Shown here piece by piece: positions 1 through 9,744 of a stretch of DNA of 64,000 nt; the first letter of the stretch is position 1, and every line of letters starts with the position of its first letter. Both the position numbers and the translations under genes were made by a program. Where the stretch lies: the NCBI GenBank assembly GCA_000333855.2, contig CM007319.1, positions 399,020-463,019 on the forward strand. The letters are read 5' to 3'. The DNA comes from Endotrypanum monterogeii (Eukaryota; Euglenozoa; Kinetoplastea; Trypanosomatida; Trypanosomatidae). The notes under the pieces were generated by a model. That model made no database searches. It was not told the DNA's origin and saw only the letters and a list, made by a program, of their open reading frames with translations.

Positions 1-250
1 GGAACGTTGAAAGCAAAAAAAAAAAAAAGTTTTATTGCAGCAAGAACTTGAAGTGTGACTCTCTCTCTCTCCCTGCCCTCCACCCTGACACGCTCTCTTC
101 CTCCTTGTGAATGCAGGCTTCCGTGAGTACCATACCTTGATTCTCAGGGTCGCTAGCTAAGAAAAGAAAATTATAGAGATGTGTTATAGCTCCCACATGT
201 AGGGACTCCTCTGACAACGTCACCCGCGCAGCTGTGCACAGCGTGTCATC

Positions 251-291
<41 letters not shown>

Positions 292-322
292 TAGCCCACA
301 CTAACAGGAACCGAAGCAGTCG
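1..322. other. Intergenic/UTR upstream of rhodanese gene
   Basis: There is no gene here. The stretch holds a poly-A run (about 17-29), a CT-rich tract near 60-105 and a TA dinucleotide tract at about 251-288. An AG at about 306-307 lies shortly before the ATG and could be the trans-splice acceptor of the next gene. Confidence 0.6.
251..288. repeat. TA microsatellite
   Basis: A nearly pure TA dinucleotide run about 38 bp long lies just upstream of the first gene. Similar runs recur in many intergenic regions of the window. Confidence 0.9.
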
Positions 323-2062
323 ATGATGATGCGCTCCAACTCTGCCACCGTTGGCCCGTCCACACTCTTTCTCCACTGCGCGAGGAAGTGTCCTCACGGC
401 CTGTTGCAGCGACAATCCTCCGGCCCCGCAGGGTGGTGTAACCTGGGAAGTGATCGGACCAGTCATGTAGGACGGCGATTCAGGTGGAGCACTGCTGCTG
501 CTGCGCATCACAGCTGGTTTTCCTGCAGCTATCGACACCTGTCGTCGAGCATTAGAGAGGAAGCAGTGAACCTATCGAGCAAGAGGAATACCGGCGGCTC
601 GAGTGACATGAAGCTCGCTTCGGTAGACCCTCCCGCAGTGGAGGAACCTCGCCAATTGGGAAAGAATGTGAACGCCTTTGCCGACACCGCCCCTCCACTG
701 AATGATACCAGTAGTACTCTCCCAGCGAATTCGTCGCCGATGACATCATCTTCTCCTGCTTCGAACAAACTCGTCGCCCCAACTGCCCCTTCAAACCTGA
801 AAGGTGATTCCGTGCGGGCTGATGTTACGGACGATAGGAATGGTGACGATGCTTTGCCCGAGTGGCCCGAGCCGACGCTAGATGATCTCGACCGCTCTAT
901 CCCGCAAGTCGACTGCGAGTTTATCGCGAGCCTCATCCGAAGTCGAAACCTGTGTCGAGACGAGTTCCTTACAAGGAAGGAGGCCTTGAAACATCAAGTG
1001 GAAGAAGCCACCAAAAAAACGATGCCGACGGTGAGTGAGGCGGCGAAGCTACCCCTTGTTGGTGGGCTCGCTCTTGGCTGGTTTAACAGGCTAAAGGGCG
1101 GCGATGAAACAACTGGCGAGAGTACGCTGGTGGCCACTAGCAGCGAAGCCCCAGTGGTTGCCTCGGCGGCGGTTCTCGAGCAGTTAAGCGAGGAAGAAAA
1201 AGACTTACTGCACACCACACGCCCCGAGTACAACGACGGATTCGTTCTGCTCGACTGCCGCACGGTGAACGAGGTGACTTCGTGGGGCATTATAGAAGGC
1301 GCTAAGGTGCTGCCCGCCCACGAGCTCTTCGAGGCCTTTCATGCGACGCCAGAAGATTTTCTGCATGACTACGGCTTTGCCAAGCCGCGACCAGAGGACA
1401 TCATCATTTGCTACTGCCAGTTTGGCCCGCGCTCACTAATGGCAGCGCAAATTCTCAGCTGGATGGGCTACCTAAAGGTGATGCATTTCAGGGACGGTTA
1501 CTACGAATGGGGTAAGCAGTACAACCTCCTGCTGCGGCGATGGATGGAACACGACAAGGAAAGCGGAAACGAGCTACGCCGGCTCGCTGTTTTTCGCGCC
1601 GGGCTCGAGCTGCAGCGAGAGATCGCGCCTGAATTTAATGCGCTCCCAATGCAGGAGGCCCGCAAGTACTTGCGAGATACTACGCGCAGCCCGGGTACGC
1701 TGTTGGTAGGCGAAGGTCTGCGACTTGAGGCGTACGAAATGGTTGCAAAGCTGACAGAGGGACTCGCACCGCCGCTATTGCACGGTGTAGTCGACGACGA
1801 GGATGGTGTTCTCCTAACCGGTAGCGGGGGTGCTTCTGAGAGCAAGACCACCAGGACACGTCGCCTCGGAGAGCAGCAACTAACGCGATTTCTGGAGCAA
1901 ACAACTGGCTTGAATCCAAAGAAAGAGCTCAGTCGGTCAGCGCACTCTATGAACATGGGCGAAGCCCAGGCAACGGTGCTGGACTCCTTGTCGTATGGGC
2001 ATGAGCTCGGTGTCTCACCAGACCCCACGACAGCCCCGCCTCTCTACCCTCGACGGTACTAG
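323..2062 (+). CDS. Rhodanese-like domain protein
   Basis: A 579-residue protein with a single rhodanese (sulfurtransferase-fold) domain at about residues 300-400. The domain is recognised by the LLDCRT strand near residue 308 and the active loop C365-QFGP-R370-S, which fits the CxxGxRS persulfide-carrying loop of active single-domain rhodaneses, so the catalytic Cys is present. It is followed by the usual GYYEW end motif (the HFRDGYYEW segment). The N-terminus is rich in Ser, Arg and Cys with few acidic residues and could be a mitochondrial presequence, but I see no decisive targeting signal. Residues 100-200 and 470-579 are low complexity. The start is the first of an ATG-ATG-ATG triplet (the second codon is also in-frame ATG); the exact initiator is uncertain. 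The substrate is unknown; thiosulfate, thiol persulfide or tRNA thiolation roles are all possible. Confidence 0.85.
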   Translation: MMMRSNSATVGPSTLFLHCARKCPHGLLQRQSSGPAGWCNLGSDRTSHVGRRFRWSTAAAAHHSWFSCSYRHLSSSIREEAVNLSSKRNTGGSSDMKLASVDPPAVEEPRQLGKNVNAFADTAPPLNDTSSTLPANSSPMTSSSPASNKLVAPTAPSNLKGDSVRADVTDDRNGDDALPEWPEPTLDDLDRSIPQVDCEFIASLIRSRNLCRDEFLTRKEALKHQVEEATKKTMPTVSEAAKLPLVGGLALGWFNRLKGGDETTGESTLVATSSEAPVVASAAVLEQLSEEEKDLLHTTRPEYNDGFVLLDCRTVNEVTSWGIIEGAKVLPAHELFEAFHATPEDFLHDYGFAKPRPEDIIICYCQFGPRSLMAAQILSWMGYLKVMHFRDGYYEWGKQYNLLLRRWMEHDKESGNELRRLAVFRAGLELQREIAPEFNALPMQEARKYLRDTTRSPGTLLVGEGLRLEAYEMVAKLTEGLAPPLLHGVVDDEDGVLLTGSGGASESKTTRTRRLGEQQLTRFLEQTTGLNPKKELSRSAHSMNMGEAQATVLDSLSYGHELGVSPDPTTAPPLYPRRY

Positions 2063-2091
2063 GAATACTCCTAAGAAGTGCCCTGATATCG

Positions 2092-2130
2092 TTATTTATT
2101 TATTTATTTGTTTGTTTGTTTGTTTGTTTG
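2092..2130. repeat. TTTA/TTTG tetranucleotide repeat
   Basis: Consecutive TTTA units change to TTTG units about 40 bp after the rhodanese stop codon. A second TTTG tract lies after the AlkB-like gene at about 35501-35522. Confidence 0.85.
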
Positions 2131-2877
2131 GCGTGAGTGAGGTCGTTTGTAGAGGTGCAATCGGGTTAGGAGGACAACTTATACAGCAGTCGTATTGCAT
2201 GATGTATCTGTAAAAACGTGCTGCACCTGCTCGATCCCGCACCAAAAGGGGGGAGGGGTGAGAGTAGCTGTGTCGTTGCGTTGCTTTGAATATTAGATAC
2301 ATGTTACGAGAAGGGTTGTACGTGTAGATGTACGTGGTTACATCCCTCATCATTCACATGCGTCCGGAAAAAAAAAAAAAGACCGAGGAAATGCTAAGAT
2401 CGGTGGTGAAAATGTAGCCGCTGCTTTTCTTTTCCTTTGCTTCCGTGCAGGTGCTGACCTGCGCTGCACGCGCCCGGGACGTGGGCACGGCAGTCCTTTG
2501 GGTGATTGCACCTGGAATCCCAGCGTGAGTATCCCCCCTGCGGACATACCAGCACCTTTTTCGGAGCCTCCCAACTCTGTCTGAACACGCCCAAGAAAAA
2601 ACTCAACAAAAGAATCTCGTCTTGGAGGACGTGGCCTCATGTGTATTCTCACCCGCACAGTCGAACATTCACTTCCTTTTGCCAACCATAACTCCATGAG
2701 CAAGTGAAACAACAAAACCACACCTACACTTTTCTTTTTTTTTTTCCATTAAAAAAAAAAACCCTTTCGACTTCGTCTTATTACAAGTCTCCCCTGAACG
2801 CAAATCCCAGGACCCTCTCGCTGTCGTGTGCCGTTCCCAGTGTTCACTCCCTCTTCCTCCTCTCATTGACGGTGTGG

Positions 2878-2925
2878 ATTTTTTTTTTCTGTTTTTTTTG
2901 TTCCTTACTTACGAACCATCAAAAG
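2878..2925 (+). promoter_or_regulatory. Polypyrimidine tract and likely trans-splice acceptor of FRDg
   Basis: Two long T runs separated by CTG are followed by a CT-rich stretch. The first AG after the tract is at 2924-2925, 23 nt before the ATG. This is the standard kinetoplastid spliced-leader acceptor layout; the exact site is inferred. Confidence 0.6.
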
Positions 2926-2947
2926 AATAAATCGAAAGAATTGAATC

Positions 2948-5900
2948 ATGGCCGATGGAAAGACCTCTGCCTCGGTGGTGGCAGTCGACGCTGAGCGTGC
3001 AGCAAAAGAACGCGACGCGGCCGCCCGTGCGATGCTACATGAAAGCGGTGCCTCACTACACGGAAAGGTTCAGGTGTTGAAGAAAGGCCTCGCGCACACG
3101 GTTCCGTACACCCTCAAGGTCGTAGTGGCGGACCCCAATGCGATGGAGAAAGCCACGACCGATGCAGAGGAGGTCCTCCACGCTGCCTTCCAGCTGGTCG
3201 ATACCCTCCTAAACTCCTTCAACGAGAACAGCGAGGTCTCTCGCATCAATCGAATGCCCACCGGTGAGGCACACCAGATGTCTGCTGCACTGAAGCGTGT
3301 GATGGGCTGCTCTCTACGCGTCTTTAACTCGTCGCGTGGTGCCTTCGACCCCGCCGTTAGCCCCCTCGTTCATGAGCTCAGAACAGCTGCTCGCGAGGGA
3401 AAGACAGTGCCAATGGAGCGCATCAACAACCTCCTCAGCAACTGCACGTTGAGCAACAGTTTCTCCATTGACATGAAACGCGGCACAATATACCGAAAGC
3501 ATGCGGATGCGATGTTGGACCTTGGTAGTGTGAACAAAGGGTATGGCGTCGACTACACCGTCGAGCGCCTTAACAACCTCGGCTACGAAGATGTCTTCTT
3601 CGAGTGGGGTGGAGATGTACGTGCCAGTGGTAAAAACACGTCGAACCAACCGTGGGCTGTTGGTATCGTGCGCCCACCCGCGCTGGCAGACATTCGCGCA
3701 GTTGTACCGAAAGACAAGCGATCCTTTATCCGAGTAGTGCGCATCAACAATGAGGCCATCGCCACTAGCGGTGACTACGAGAACCTCGTCGAGGGTCCCA
3801 GCTCCAAGGTTTACTCGTCGATCTTTAACCCAACGTCCAAGAGCCTGTTGGAGCCCACCGAAGCGAACATGGCCCAGGTCTCCGTGAAGTGCTACAGCTG
3901 CATGTACGCCGATGCATTGGCCACCGCCGCTCTCCTCAAAAACAACCCGACAGCCGTTCGCCGCATGCTGGACAACTGGCGCTACGTGCGCGACACCGTC
4001 ACCGATTATACCACCTACACGCGTCAGGGAGAGCGCGTCGCCAAAATGTTCGAAATTGCGACGGAAGACGCAGAGATGCGTGCGAAACGCATCAAGGGCT
4101 CGCTGCCAGCGCGCGTAATCATCATTGGTGGTGGTCTCGCTGGCTGCTCAGCGGCCATTGAGGCAGCAAACTGTGGCGCGCAAGTGATTCTTCTCGAAAA
4201 GGAACCAAAGCTAGGCGGCAATAGTGCCAAGGCCACGTCTGGCATAAACGCCTGGGGTACCCGCGCGCAGGCGAAACAGGGCATCATGGACGGTGGCAAA
4301 TTCTTTGAGCGCGATACACACCGCTCCGGCAAGGGCGGCAACTGCGATCCATGCCTCGTCAAGACACTATCTGTGAAGAGCTCTGACGCGGTGAAATGGC
4401 TGTGTGATCTCGGCGTGCCCCTGTCCGTGTTGTCACAACTCGGCGGTGCGAGCCAGAAGCGCTGCCACCGTGCCCCCGATAAGTCTGATGGTACCCCAGT
4501 CCCAGTTGGCTTTACGATCATGCAGACGCTGGAAAACCATATCATCAACAACCTCAGCCACCAGATCACTGTGATGACAGGTATTACCGTGACCGCGCTG
4601 GAAAGCACCAGCTATCCTCGCCCCGATGGCGTCCTACTGAAAAAGGTCACAGGCGTTCGTTTCACCCAGACCGACGGGCAGCCCATGGTGCTGAACGCCG
4701 ATGCAGTCATTCTGGCCACCGGTGGGTTTTCGAACGACCACACGAGCAGCTCGCTGCTGCTGCGCTACGCGCCCCAACTGTCGTCGTTCCCGACCACGAA
4801 CGGTGTGTGGGCCACCGGCGATGGTGTCAAGATGGCGAGCCAACTAGGTGTGGCGCTGGTAGACATGGACAAGATCCAGCTGCACCCGACTGGTTTATTG
4901 GACCCGAAGGATCCCTCCAACCGCACAAAGTACCTTGGCCCCGAGGCGCTGCGTGGCTCTGGCGGTGTGTTGCTGAACAAAAATGGTGAACGCTTCGTGA
5001 ACGAGTTGGACCTGCGCTCCGTCGTGTCGCAGGCGATCATTGCGCAGAACAACATTTACCCCAACTCCGGTGGCAGCAGGTTCGCCTACTGTGTGCTGAA
5101 TGAAGCCGCAGCGAAGCTCTTCGGCAAGAACTCTCTTGGCTTCTACTGGAATCGACTTGGTCTTTTCGAGAGGGTAGAAAATGTAACTGACCTTGCAAAG
5201 GTGATTGGATGCGGCAAGGAGATACTGTTGCAGACTCTGAAGCAGTACGAGGAGGTCTCCACTAAGAAGCTGCATGCCTGCCCGATGACGGGTAAGAGCG
5301 TCTTCCCTTGTGTTTTGGGTCCCCAAGGACCCTACTACGTCGCCTACGTCACGCCTTCATTACATTACACGATGGGTGGCTGCCTCATTTCACCGTCGGC
5401 AGAAATGCAGACGATAGACAATAGTGGCGTGACCCCCGTTCGTCGTCCCATCCTCGGCCTCTTCGGCGCTGGCGAGGTGACTGGTGGCGTGCATGGTGGC
5501 AACCGTCTCGGTGGCAACTCGCTGTTGGAGTGTGTCGTCTTCGGAAAGATCGCCGGCGACCGTGCCGCTACAATTCTGCAAAAAAGGAGCACGGCGCTCT
5601 CCATGTCGGAGTGGTCAACGGTGGTGCTACGCGAAGTCCGCGAAGGTGGTATGTATGGTGTCGGCTCTCGTGTTCTGCGCTTCAATCTGCCCGGTGCACT
5701 GCAGAAGACGGGTCTGGCACTCGGCCAGTTCATCGGCATACGTGGCGACTGGGACGGCCAGCAGCTGATTGGCTACTACAGCCCTATTACGCTACCTGAT
5801 GACGTTGGTGTGATTGGCATTCTAGCCCGCGCTGACAAAGGCCGCCTAGCCGAGTGGATCTCTGCCCTGCAAGCGGGACATGCGGTGGAAATGAAGGCCT

Positions 5901-6391
5901 GCGGTGGTCTCATCATTGATCGCCGCTTCGCTGCCCGTCACTTCTTCTTCCGTGGCCTCAAAATCCGTAAACTGGCGCTCATTGGTGGTGGCACAGGTGT
6001 CGCGCCAATGCTGCAGATTGTGCGGGCTGCAGTGAAGAAGCCTTTCGTGGACTCGATGGAAAGCATTCAGTTCATTTACGCCGCCGAGGACGAGTCGGAA
6101 CTAACGTACCGTACACTACTCGAGAGTTACGAGAAAGAGTACGGCTCGGAAAAGTTCAAGTGCCACTTCGTCCTCAACAACCCCCCGGCCCAGTGGACCG
6201 ATGGTGTCGGCTTCGTTGATGCCGCTCTGCTGCGCTCTGCCGTGCAAGCACCGTCCAATGACCTGCTGGTAGCCATCTGTGGCCCCCCAATGATGCAGCG
6301 TGCAGTGAAGAGTGCTCTCAAGGGCCTCGGCTACAACATGAACCTCGTGCGGACTGTGGACGAAGTAGAGCCTGTCGCCTCCAAGATATGA
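2948..6391 (+). CDS. FRDg: Glycosomal NADH-dependent fumarate reductase (ApbE-FRD-flavin reductase fusion)
   Basis: 1147 residues reducing fumarate to succinate with NADH, which lets glycosomes reoxidise NADH. Three domains are visible. Residues ~40-340 are ApbE-like (FMN transferase): LDLGSVNKGYGVD near 189, GGDVRASG, ATSGDYE and YADALATA. Residues ~388-870 are a flavocytochrome-c/fumarate reductase domain: FAD-binding IIIGGGLAG near 390, LHPTG, RGSGGVLLNKNGERF, HYTMGG and GGNRLGGNSL. Residues ~900-1140 are a cytochrome-b5-reductase-like NADH/flavin domain with GGGTGVAP near 1010 and CGPPMM near 1107. The last three residues, SKI, are a PTS1-type glycosomal signal. The N-terminal DGKTSAS (3-9) resembles an ApbE flavinylation motif, with Ser9 as probable FMN acceptor; covalent FMN has been described for a trypanosomatid homologue. 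The next fumarate reductase gene downstream is a shorter paralogue. Confidence 0.95.
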   Translation: MADGKTSASVVAVDAERAAKERDAAARAMLHESGASLHGKVQVLKKGLAHTVPYTLKVVVADPNAMEKATTDAEEVLHAAFQLVDTLLNSFNENSEVSRINRMPTGEAHQMSAALKRVMGCSLRVFNSSRGAFDPAVSPLVHELRTAAREGKTVPMERINNLLSNCTLSNSFSIDMKRGTIYRKHADAMLDLGSVNKGYGVDYTVERLNNLGYEDVFFEWGGDVRASGKNTSNQPWAVGIVRPPALADIRAVVPKDKRSFIRVVRINNEAIATSGDYENLVEGPSSKVYSSIFNPTSKSLLEPTEANMAQVSVKCYSCMYADALATAALLKNNPTAVRRMLDNWRYVRDTVTDYTTYTRQGERVAKMFEIATEDAEMRAKRIKGSLPARVIIIGGGLAGCSAAIEAANCGAQVILLEKEPKLGGNSAKATSGINAWGTRAQAKQGIMDGGKFFERDTHRSGKGGNCDPCLVKTLSVKSSDAVKWLCDLGVPLSVLSQLGGASQKRCHRAPDKSDGTPVPVGFTIMQTLENHIINNLSHQITVMTGITVTALESTSYPRPDGVLLKKVTGVRFTQTDGQPMVLNADAVILATGGFSNDHTSSSLLLRYAPQLSSFPTTNGVWATGDGVKMASQLGVALVDMDKIQLHPTGLLDPKDPSNRTKYLGPEALRGSGGVLLNKNGERFVNELDLRSVVSQAIIAQNNIYPNSGGSRFAYCVLNEAAAKLFGKNSLGFYWNRLGLFERVENVTDLAKVIGCGKEILLQTLKQYEEVSTKKLHACPMTGKSVFPCVLGPQGPYYVAYVTPSLHYTMGGCLISPSAEMQTIDNSGVTPVRRPILGLFGAGEVTGGVHGGNRLGGNSLLECVVFGKIAGDRAATILQKRSTALSMSEWSTVVLREVREGGMYGVGSRVLRFNLPGALQKTGLALGQFIGIRGDWDGQQLIGYYSPITLPDDVGVIGILARADKGRLAEWISALQAGHAVEMKACGGLIIDRRFAARHFFFRGLKIRKLALIGGGTGVAPMLQIVRAAVKKPFVDSMESIQFIYAAEDESELTYRTLLESYEKEYGSEKFKCHFVLNNPPAQWTDGVGFVDAALLRSAVQAPSNDLLVAICGPPMMQRAVKSALKGLGYNMNLVRTVDEVEPVASKI

Positions 6392-9300
6392 AAGGCAAAT
6401 CCTCAGCAAAAAAAAAAAAAGTTGTTTGTACGTGGGTAACTTCATTCTCCTTTTTTCTCTCTGCACACATCGTTTAAGGGATAGATAAGAAAAGGATGCA
6501 CTCAACACCAAGACAACATCCATCAGGCCAGGAAAACCGCTCCTTTTTTCCCCACTTTCTCTTTTCTACCCCCTCCGTCTTGCAGAGGCCCTCTGCCATT
6601 CTGTCTGCGCTGGTTGTTGTGTCCATGCTGGCTTGGCGCGGTGCTCCTCTTTGTAACGTGTAACACCGTATACACACACGGACGCATATGTTAGTGTTAT
6701 CCATTGTTGCTGTGCAATTTGTGTTTTTTTTTTCCCCCGGTGTAGATGGTGCTCCTACCCCCCACCCTAATTTTTGGTTTCCTGTGGCGACTTGTGGACA
6801 GACGTATCCAACAAAACTTCTATACACATGTAGTTCAACAAGCACACCTCTCGTTTGGGTTCTCCTCTCCCCATTTTTCTTATTATCTCCCTCCCTCTCT
6901 GAAGGACATGCGTACAAGAGCTGTCACAGCTGGGTCGTAGAAAATTCGTGGAAACATAGAAGTGTAACCGACTTGTGGAACACACTCCTAATCATCGATG
7001 CAAACCCAAAACTCATGGGCACCTACACCAACGTACCAAAGACTGTTTTCTTACGGTGTGTGTGAGTGTGCTCCAGTGTCTGCGGTCTTTCTGTGCGCGT
7101 GCGTGTGTTCTGGTATAATCTCACCCCAACCACGGAAAGCTCCCAGATATGCTCAGGCTCTCCCCCCTCCCCGGCCCCACCCTGGCTGTCATAAGCTCTT
7201 TTGTTCTTGCTGCTCATCACTCCACCACCTCGAGGGATCGCTCACCTTCACGTTTTTTTCTTTGGTTGTTATCGTTTCTCGACTCGGCATGGTCATTTTT
7301 TTCCCTCCAGCACAAAGGAGCAACTGCCGTCCTTGTAAAATATTTGGTTGTTTTGGCAGCGCTCATCTCTGTGCGCGCCGTCCAAGAGGCGGGATTTGTC
7401 TACTGCCCTCACAATACGTTTTTTTATTCACACGCAGCTCTCTTTGCAGCAGCTACGTCTGTTTTTAGTGATCCTCATCGTCGTTGTCGTGTTGTAGCTG
7501 TCTTTGGGGTGGGGAAGAGTAAGCACATGTCCAGTGCTCCGTCAACCTCGCACTTCTCCTTTCCCTTATTGATTCCCTCTGTCTTCGATCGGCTACTCTT
7601 TTTGTTGTTGTTTGATGTGTATGCGTATGTCTCTATGTTGTTTCCCATTTTCCACACGGGCGAAATGTACGCCGACATATGCTTTCTCTCTTGTGGTAAT
7701 CCTTTTTTTTCCCTCCCCTTTGCCGCCACTCCAAAGGAAAAAGGGGGGAAAGAAAATGCAGCGAAAGGGTGAGGCACGCGATGTGTGTGTGTGTGTTCTT
7801 GGAATCAGAATGAAGTCAGAGTGCCAAAAGAAAGCAGGATGAAAGACTCCGAAGGTGTTTTCTGTAGCACGTCGCAATGAAGTGCAAGACACTGAATGCA
7901 TCTTCACGTTTATTCCCCGCTCCCCTCCCCCCCCCCTCCCTTTCCGCGGCCGCCTCGAGATGGTGCGTGAGGGAAAGAAAACGTAACACCAAGACAAGAT
8001 TCACGTATCGTATATCTATACCCACTCGATTGTTACTTTTTGATTCACTAGAGAACGAGCAGTGCGACCATGTTTGCTTGCTTCTTTGTTGAGAAAAGAT
8101 GTGTCCATGTCGAGTTTTTTTTTTCATTTTTCTCTCACCTGCCTCGGTGGTCTCTGCCAGGCATGGTATACCAAGATCTCCGCAGCTATGAAGAGGGTAC
8201 TTGTTCTCCGCTTTCCTTTCTCTTTTGTGGAATTTTTTTTTTCCACATGACGAGCATTGGCACCTCCTCTGAATCTCACTGTGTGTGCATCCTTGCTGTG
8301 TGGATTTTATTGTGATTTCTCTAAGGTTCACGTACTTTACTTCTTCTTGATGCTCACTTGTCCTCGTTCTCGAATCTTGACTCGGTGTGCAGTGATAGGG
8401 GAGAGTGCATGCATGTGTGGAATTATCACCTTTTGTGTCCATGTCACCGCGCTCTCCCCTATCACTGCACACCGACTCCTCTGCTCGGCTCCCCGTCCTT
8501 TCATGGTCCTCTTCCCAGCACCCTCTTTATCATGGAATACATGATTCATTCTACTATCTGATGTTGTTCGTATGGGCGCTTTTTTCCACCATTTCTATGA
8601 TGGTCTGTGTATGTGTGTTGATTTTGTTTTTCACCCTTACACACTCACCTTGGCAGGGGACTAATCGAGAAACTAAAAAAAAATGTTGATCACTTTGTCA
8701 TGCAGAACACATTGATCTACGGAAATCACCACTCAGTAGTGAAATTCCAAAATAAAAGAGTTTCCTCAAAGAATCAGTCGATGTGTTCCTCCCCACCCAA
8801 GCTGAGTGTTTTCCCTTCAAACAATATGGCAGTATATACGCGCTGCCCCCTGCGTCATGCATCCCCTTCCCTCCCCCGATGTGCTCATATCCTATGAAGG
8901 AGGTCCTCATTTCTTTTTTTAACTTTCTCTAGTATCGCCTGAACACCTCCCTTTTCTTGTTCGCGTCGCCTCGCACACACACACCCCGCCGCCGTCTCCC
9001 TGTTCCCGAGCTTCGCATCGTGCACAGGGGGGTCACCGCGCGTACCCATCTTGACAGCCCCCCCCCCCGTGCCCATGTGTAGAGAAAAGCAACGGCGAGC
9101 CCCTTTCCCTCAGCGCGTCAAGTCGCCGCGACCGTTCTCTCTGTTAGACCTCGGACGCTGAGATGATACCATGGTCGCACAAGCGGTCTCTCCTGGATGT
9201 GGCGATATGTCCTCTGCCGCCGCACCACCCCCATATTGGTTTATTCGAAAGAAAGAAAGAACCTCAAGACAGCACCACGCTGCTCCTCTTGGTGAACATG

Positions 9301-9744
9301 TCTCTGCAAAACACATGCACTTTTCTGAGGGGAGGCTTTGCACCCTCGCTGACTTCTCTCTCACTTCTTCATTTTTTTCCTATACACTACGGGACAGAGA
9401 AAAGAAATTCAGAGAAAAAAATTACACACACGTCTTTACCTCCCCCTCCCATCCGCATCCACTCGACACCAAAGAAGACTCCTGATTGGGCTAATCGTGG
9501 TTCTTCTTGGGTCCACCGCACGTGCGTTGCTGCTTCTTTTTCACACTGCACCCCGCCTCATCTTCAGTGTTTCCCTTGCTGGGAAAGAGGGAAGCGACCA
9601 GCTAACCCAACGGCTGTTTGATCTGTTCGCTGTTGAGGTGTCTTATTTCTCCTTGAGAGGCCCTTTCGTTGGATCTACTGGCACTCAGGAATTCACTCGA
9701 AGAGGTCAAAACGGGAAAACAAAAAAAATTGACCTGGATAGAAA
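6392..9744. other. Long intergenic region between the two fumarate reductases
   Basis: About 3.35 kb without a convincing gene. It is rich in T, CT and TG runs; the open frames in it (for example about 7149-7772) translate to Ser/Phe/Val-rich low-complexity sequence and overlap in several frames. It holds a perfect inverted repeat at 8382-8475, described separately, and a C-rich run near 7923-7940. It presumably comprises the 3' UTR of FRDg and the 5' UTR of the paralogue. Confidence 0.65.
8382..8475. repeat. 24 bp perfect inverted repeat (hairpin)
   Basis: Bases 8382-8405 are the exact reverse complement of 8452-8475, separated by a 46 bp loop that includes GCATGCATG. In RNA this would form a stable stem-loop within the FRDg 3' region or the 5' leader of the paralogue. 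Its role is unknown. Confidence 0.9.

Larger units (their letters stand above)
2063..2947. other. Intergenic region with TTTA/TTTG repeats and 5' UTR of fumarate reductase
   Basis: No gene is visible. It holds a TTTA/TTTG tetranucleotide tract (about 2092-2130), several homopolymer A and T runs, and the pyrimidine tract and AG acceptor just before 2948. Short open frames here have no coding character. Confidence 0.7.

Noticed and set aside
7149..7772. 207-codon + strand ORF in the long spacer between fumarate reductases
   Set aside because: Ser/Phe/Val-rich low complexity, overlapping open frames on both strands, and no motif.
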